Source: UBA3206 sp963623875 (GTDB taxonomy: Bacteria; Bacillota_I; Bacilli_A; Acholeplasmatales; Anaeroplasmataceae). Taken from it: DNA of 6,837 nt. Below the pieces are notes generated by a model that saw only the letters and a program-made list of their open reading frames with translations, was not told where the DNA came from and did not search any database. Below, piece by piece: positions 6,622-6,837 of this stretch (position 1 is the first letter of the stretch; every line of letters starts with the position of its first letter). Location: NCBI GenBank assembly GCA_963623875.1, contig CAVFNL010000040.1, forward strand, positions 1 to 6,837. The letters are read 5' to 3'. The position numbers and the translations under genes were made by a program.

Positions 6622-6650
6622 ATTATACGATATATATATATATATGTCAA
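6622..6650 (-). promoter_or_regulatory. Pilin promoter, right copy, with ideal 17-bp spacer (predicted ON state)
   Basis: On the minus strand a perfect -35 TTGACA (complement of 6645-6650) and a perfect -10 TATAAT (complement of 6622-6627) are exactly 17 bp apart (6628-6644). This should be a very strong SigA promoter. All but two bases of the spacer belong to a TA tract. The transcription start is expected near 6614-6616, leaving a leader of about 20 bases with AAAGGGG at 6603-6609. The left copy has the same boxes 23 bp apart. Confidence 0.9.
6630..6645. repeat. (AT)8 microsatellite in the promoter spacer, right copy
   Basis: Eight uninterrupted AT units fill the spacer between the -10 and -35 boxes of the pilin-like gene, the final T being shared with the -35 box. 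One unit fewer or more would give spacers of 15 or 19 bp. The left copy has eleven units. Confidence 0.95.
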
Positions 6651-6714
6651 ATTCAATTCTGGTTTTAAGCCTTTGTGATGGGATAAAATTAATATTTTTG
6701 CATAAAAAAGTATA
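6651..6714 (-). promoter_or_regulatory. Conserved block upstream of the pilin -35 box
   Basis: The about 60 bases upstream of the -35 box are nearly unchanged in the left copy (103-168). The central block AAAGGCTTAAAACC and the neighbouring ATTAATTTTATCCCAT are identical in both. This may be an AT-rich UP element or a regulator site, or may simply reflect a recent duplication; two copies cannot separate these. Confidence 0.35.
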
Positions 6715-6788
6715 TTAAAATCAACAACTTATTATAATTGTATTTATTATAATTATTATTAAGAAAAAACTCCATTTGATATTGAAAG

Positions 6789-6837
6789 TGTCAAGATAAA
6801 ATAAACCAGTTTGGTCAGGAAAAAATGAACCAATTGT
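6789..6837. mobile_element. Possible insertion-sequence end with tandem terminal repeats (IS21-like), cut by right edge
   Basis: Two imperfect 21-bp direct repeats occur with a 24-bp period: 6791-6811 and 6815-6835, 17 of 21 bases alike, each with the core AAAAT[AG]AACCA. A TG dinucleotide sits at 6789-6790, just before the first. Multiple short repeats behind a terminal TG are characteristic of IS21-family ends, so the element would begin near 6789 and continue right, outside the window. No transposase is visible, so the call rests on the repeats only. Confidence 0.4.

Larger units (their letters stand above)
6556..6714 (-). repeat. Direct repeat, right copy: pilin promoter plus leader cassette
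   Basis: This is the partner of 1-168 in the same orientation. It spans the first 13 codons of the complete pilin-like gene, its ribosome binding site and promoter, and about 60 bases upstream of the -35 box. Left of 6556 no counterpart can be compared, because the other copy is cut by the window edge at exactly that point, so the shared coding part may be longer. Right of about 6714 the two copies diverge. Confidence 0.93.

Noticed and set aside
6488..6718. 76-codon plus-strand reading frame over the pilin start
   Set aside because: It is antisense to the pilin leader, promoter and TA tract. Its residues simply reflect that sequence, including a Tyr-Ile run from the TA repeat, and no ribosome binding site precedes it.
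1..6837. CRISPR array, tRNA or rRNA genes
   Set aside because: No regularly spaced identical repeats with unique spacers and no cloverleaf or ribosomal RNA-like conserved stretch was seen on either strand.

Overview
This AT-rich window (every gene on the minus strand, long A/T tracts, AAGGAGG-type ribosome binding sites, consensus TTGACA/TATAAT promoters) looks like chromosome from a low-GC Gram-positive bacterium, perhaps an uncultured gut-type Bacilli or Erysipelotrichia lineage. Lineage is inferred from composition and gene content only. Tryptophan codons that I checked are TGG and the reading frames need no recoding, so the standard code fits.

In transcription order (right to left) the window holds: a possible insertion-sequence end at the right edge (about 6789-6837); a 534-residue type IV pilin-like surface protein whose prepilin stem is joined to a beta-helix-like region (6594 to 4990); a 1019-residue membrane c-di-GMP enzyme with an intact GGDEF domain, a two-helix membrane sensor, a degenerate GGDEF domain and an intact EAL domain (4702 to 1643); a Xi-class glutathione S-transferase / glutathionyl-hydroquinone reductase homologue (1426 to 203); and the first 13 codons of a second pilin-like gene that runs off the left edge (39 to 1). 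Each complete gene is followed by its own hairpin terminator and preceded by a recognisable promoter, so they are probably separate transcription units. No intergenic stretch exceeds 300 bases.

The most striking feature is a pair of near-identical promoter cassettes, one in front of each pilin gene (1-168 and 6556-6714). Each carries a perfect TTGACA -35 box and a perfect TATAAT -10 box, with a pure TA dinucleotide tract filling most of the spacer. The right copy has (AT)8 and an ideal 17-bp spacer; the left copy has (AT)11 and a 23-bp spacer that should be nearly silent. This is the layout of a slipped-strand phase-variable promoter, as established for the Haemophilus influenzae hif fimbrial genes. 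I infer that this organism has a family of large pilin-like adhesins that share one leader and promoter cassette, differ in their exposed parts, and are switched independently by tract length. The cassettes are also long direct repeats bracketing the c-di-GMP gene, the GST gene and one pilin, so recombination between them could delete or amplify the segment.

The c-di-GMP enzyme between the two pilin genes could link an extracellular signal to pilus or adhesion behaviour, but no c-di-GMP riboswitch is visible here and that link is inference from position only.
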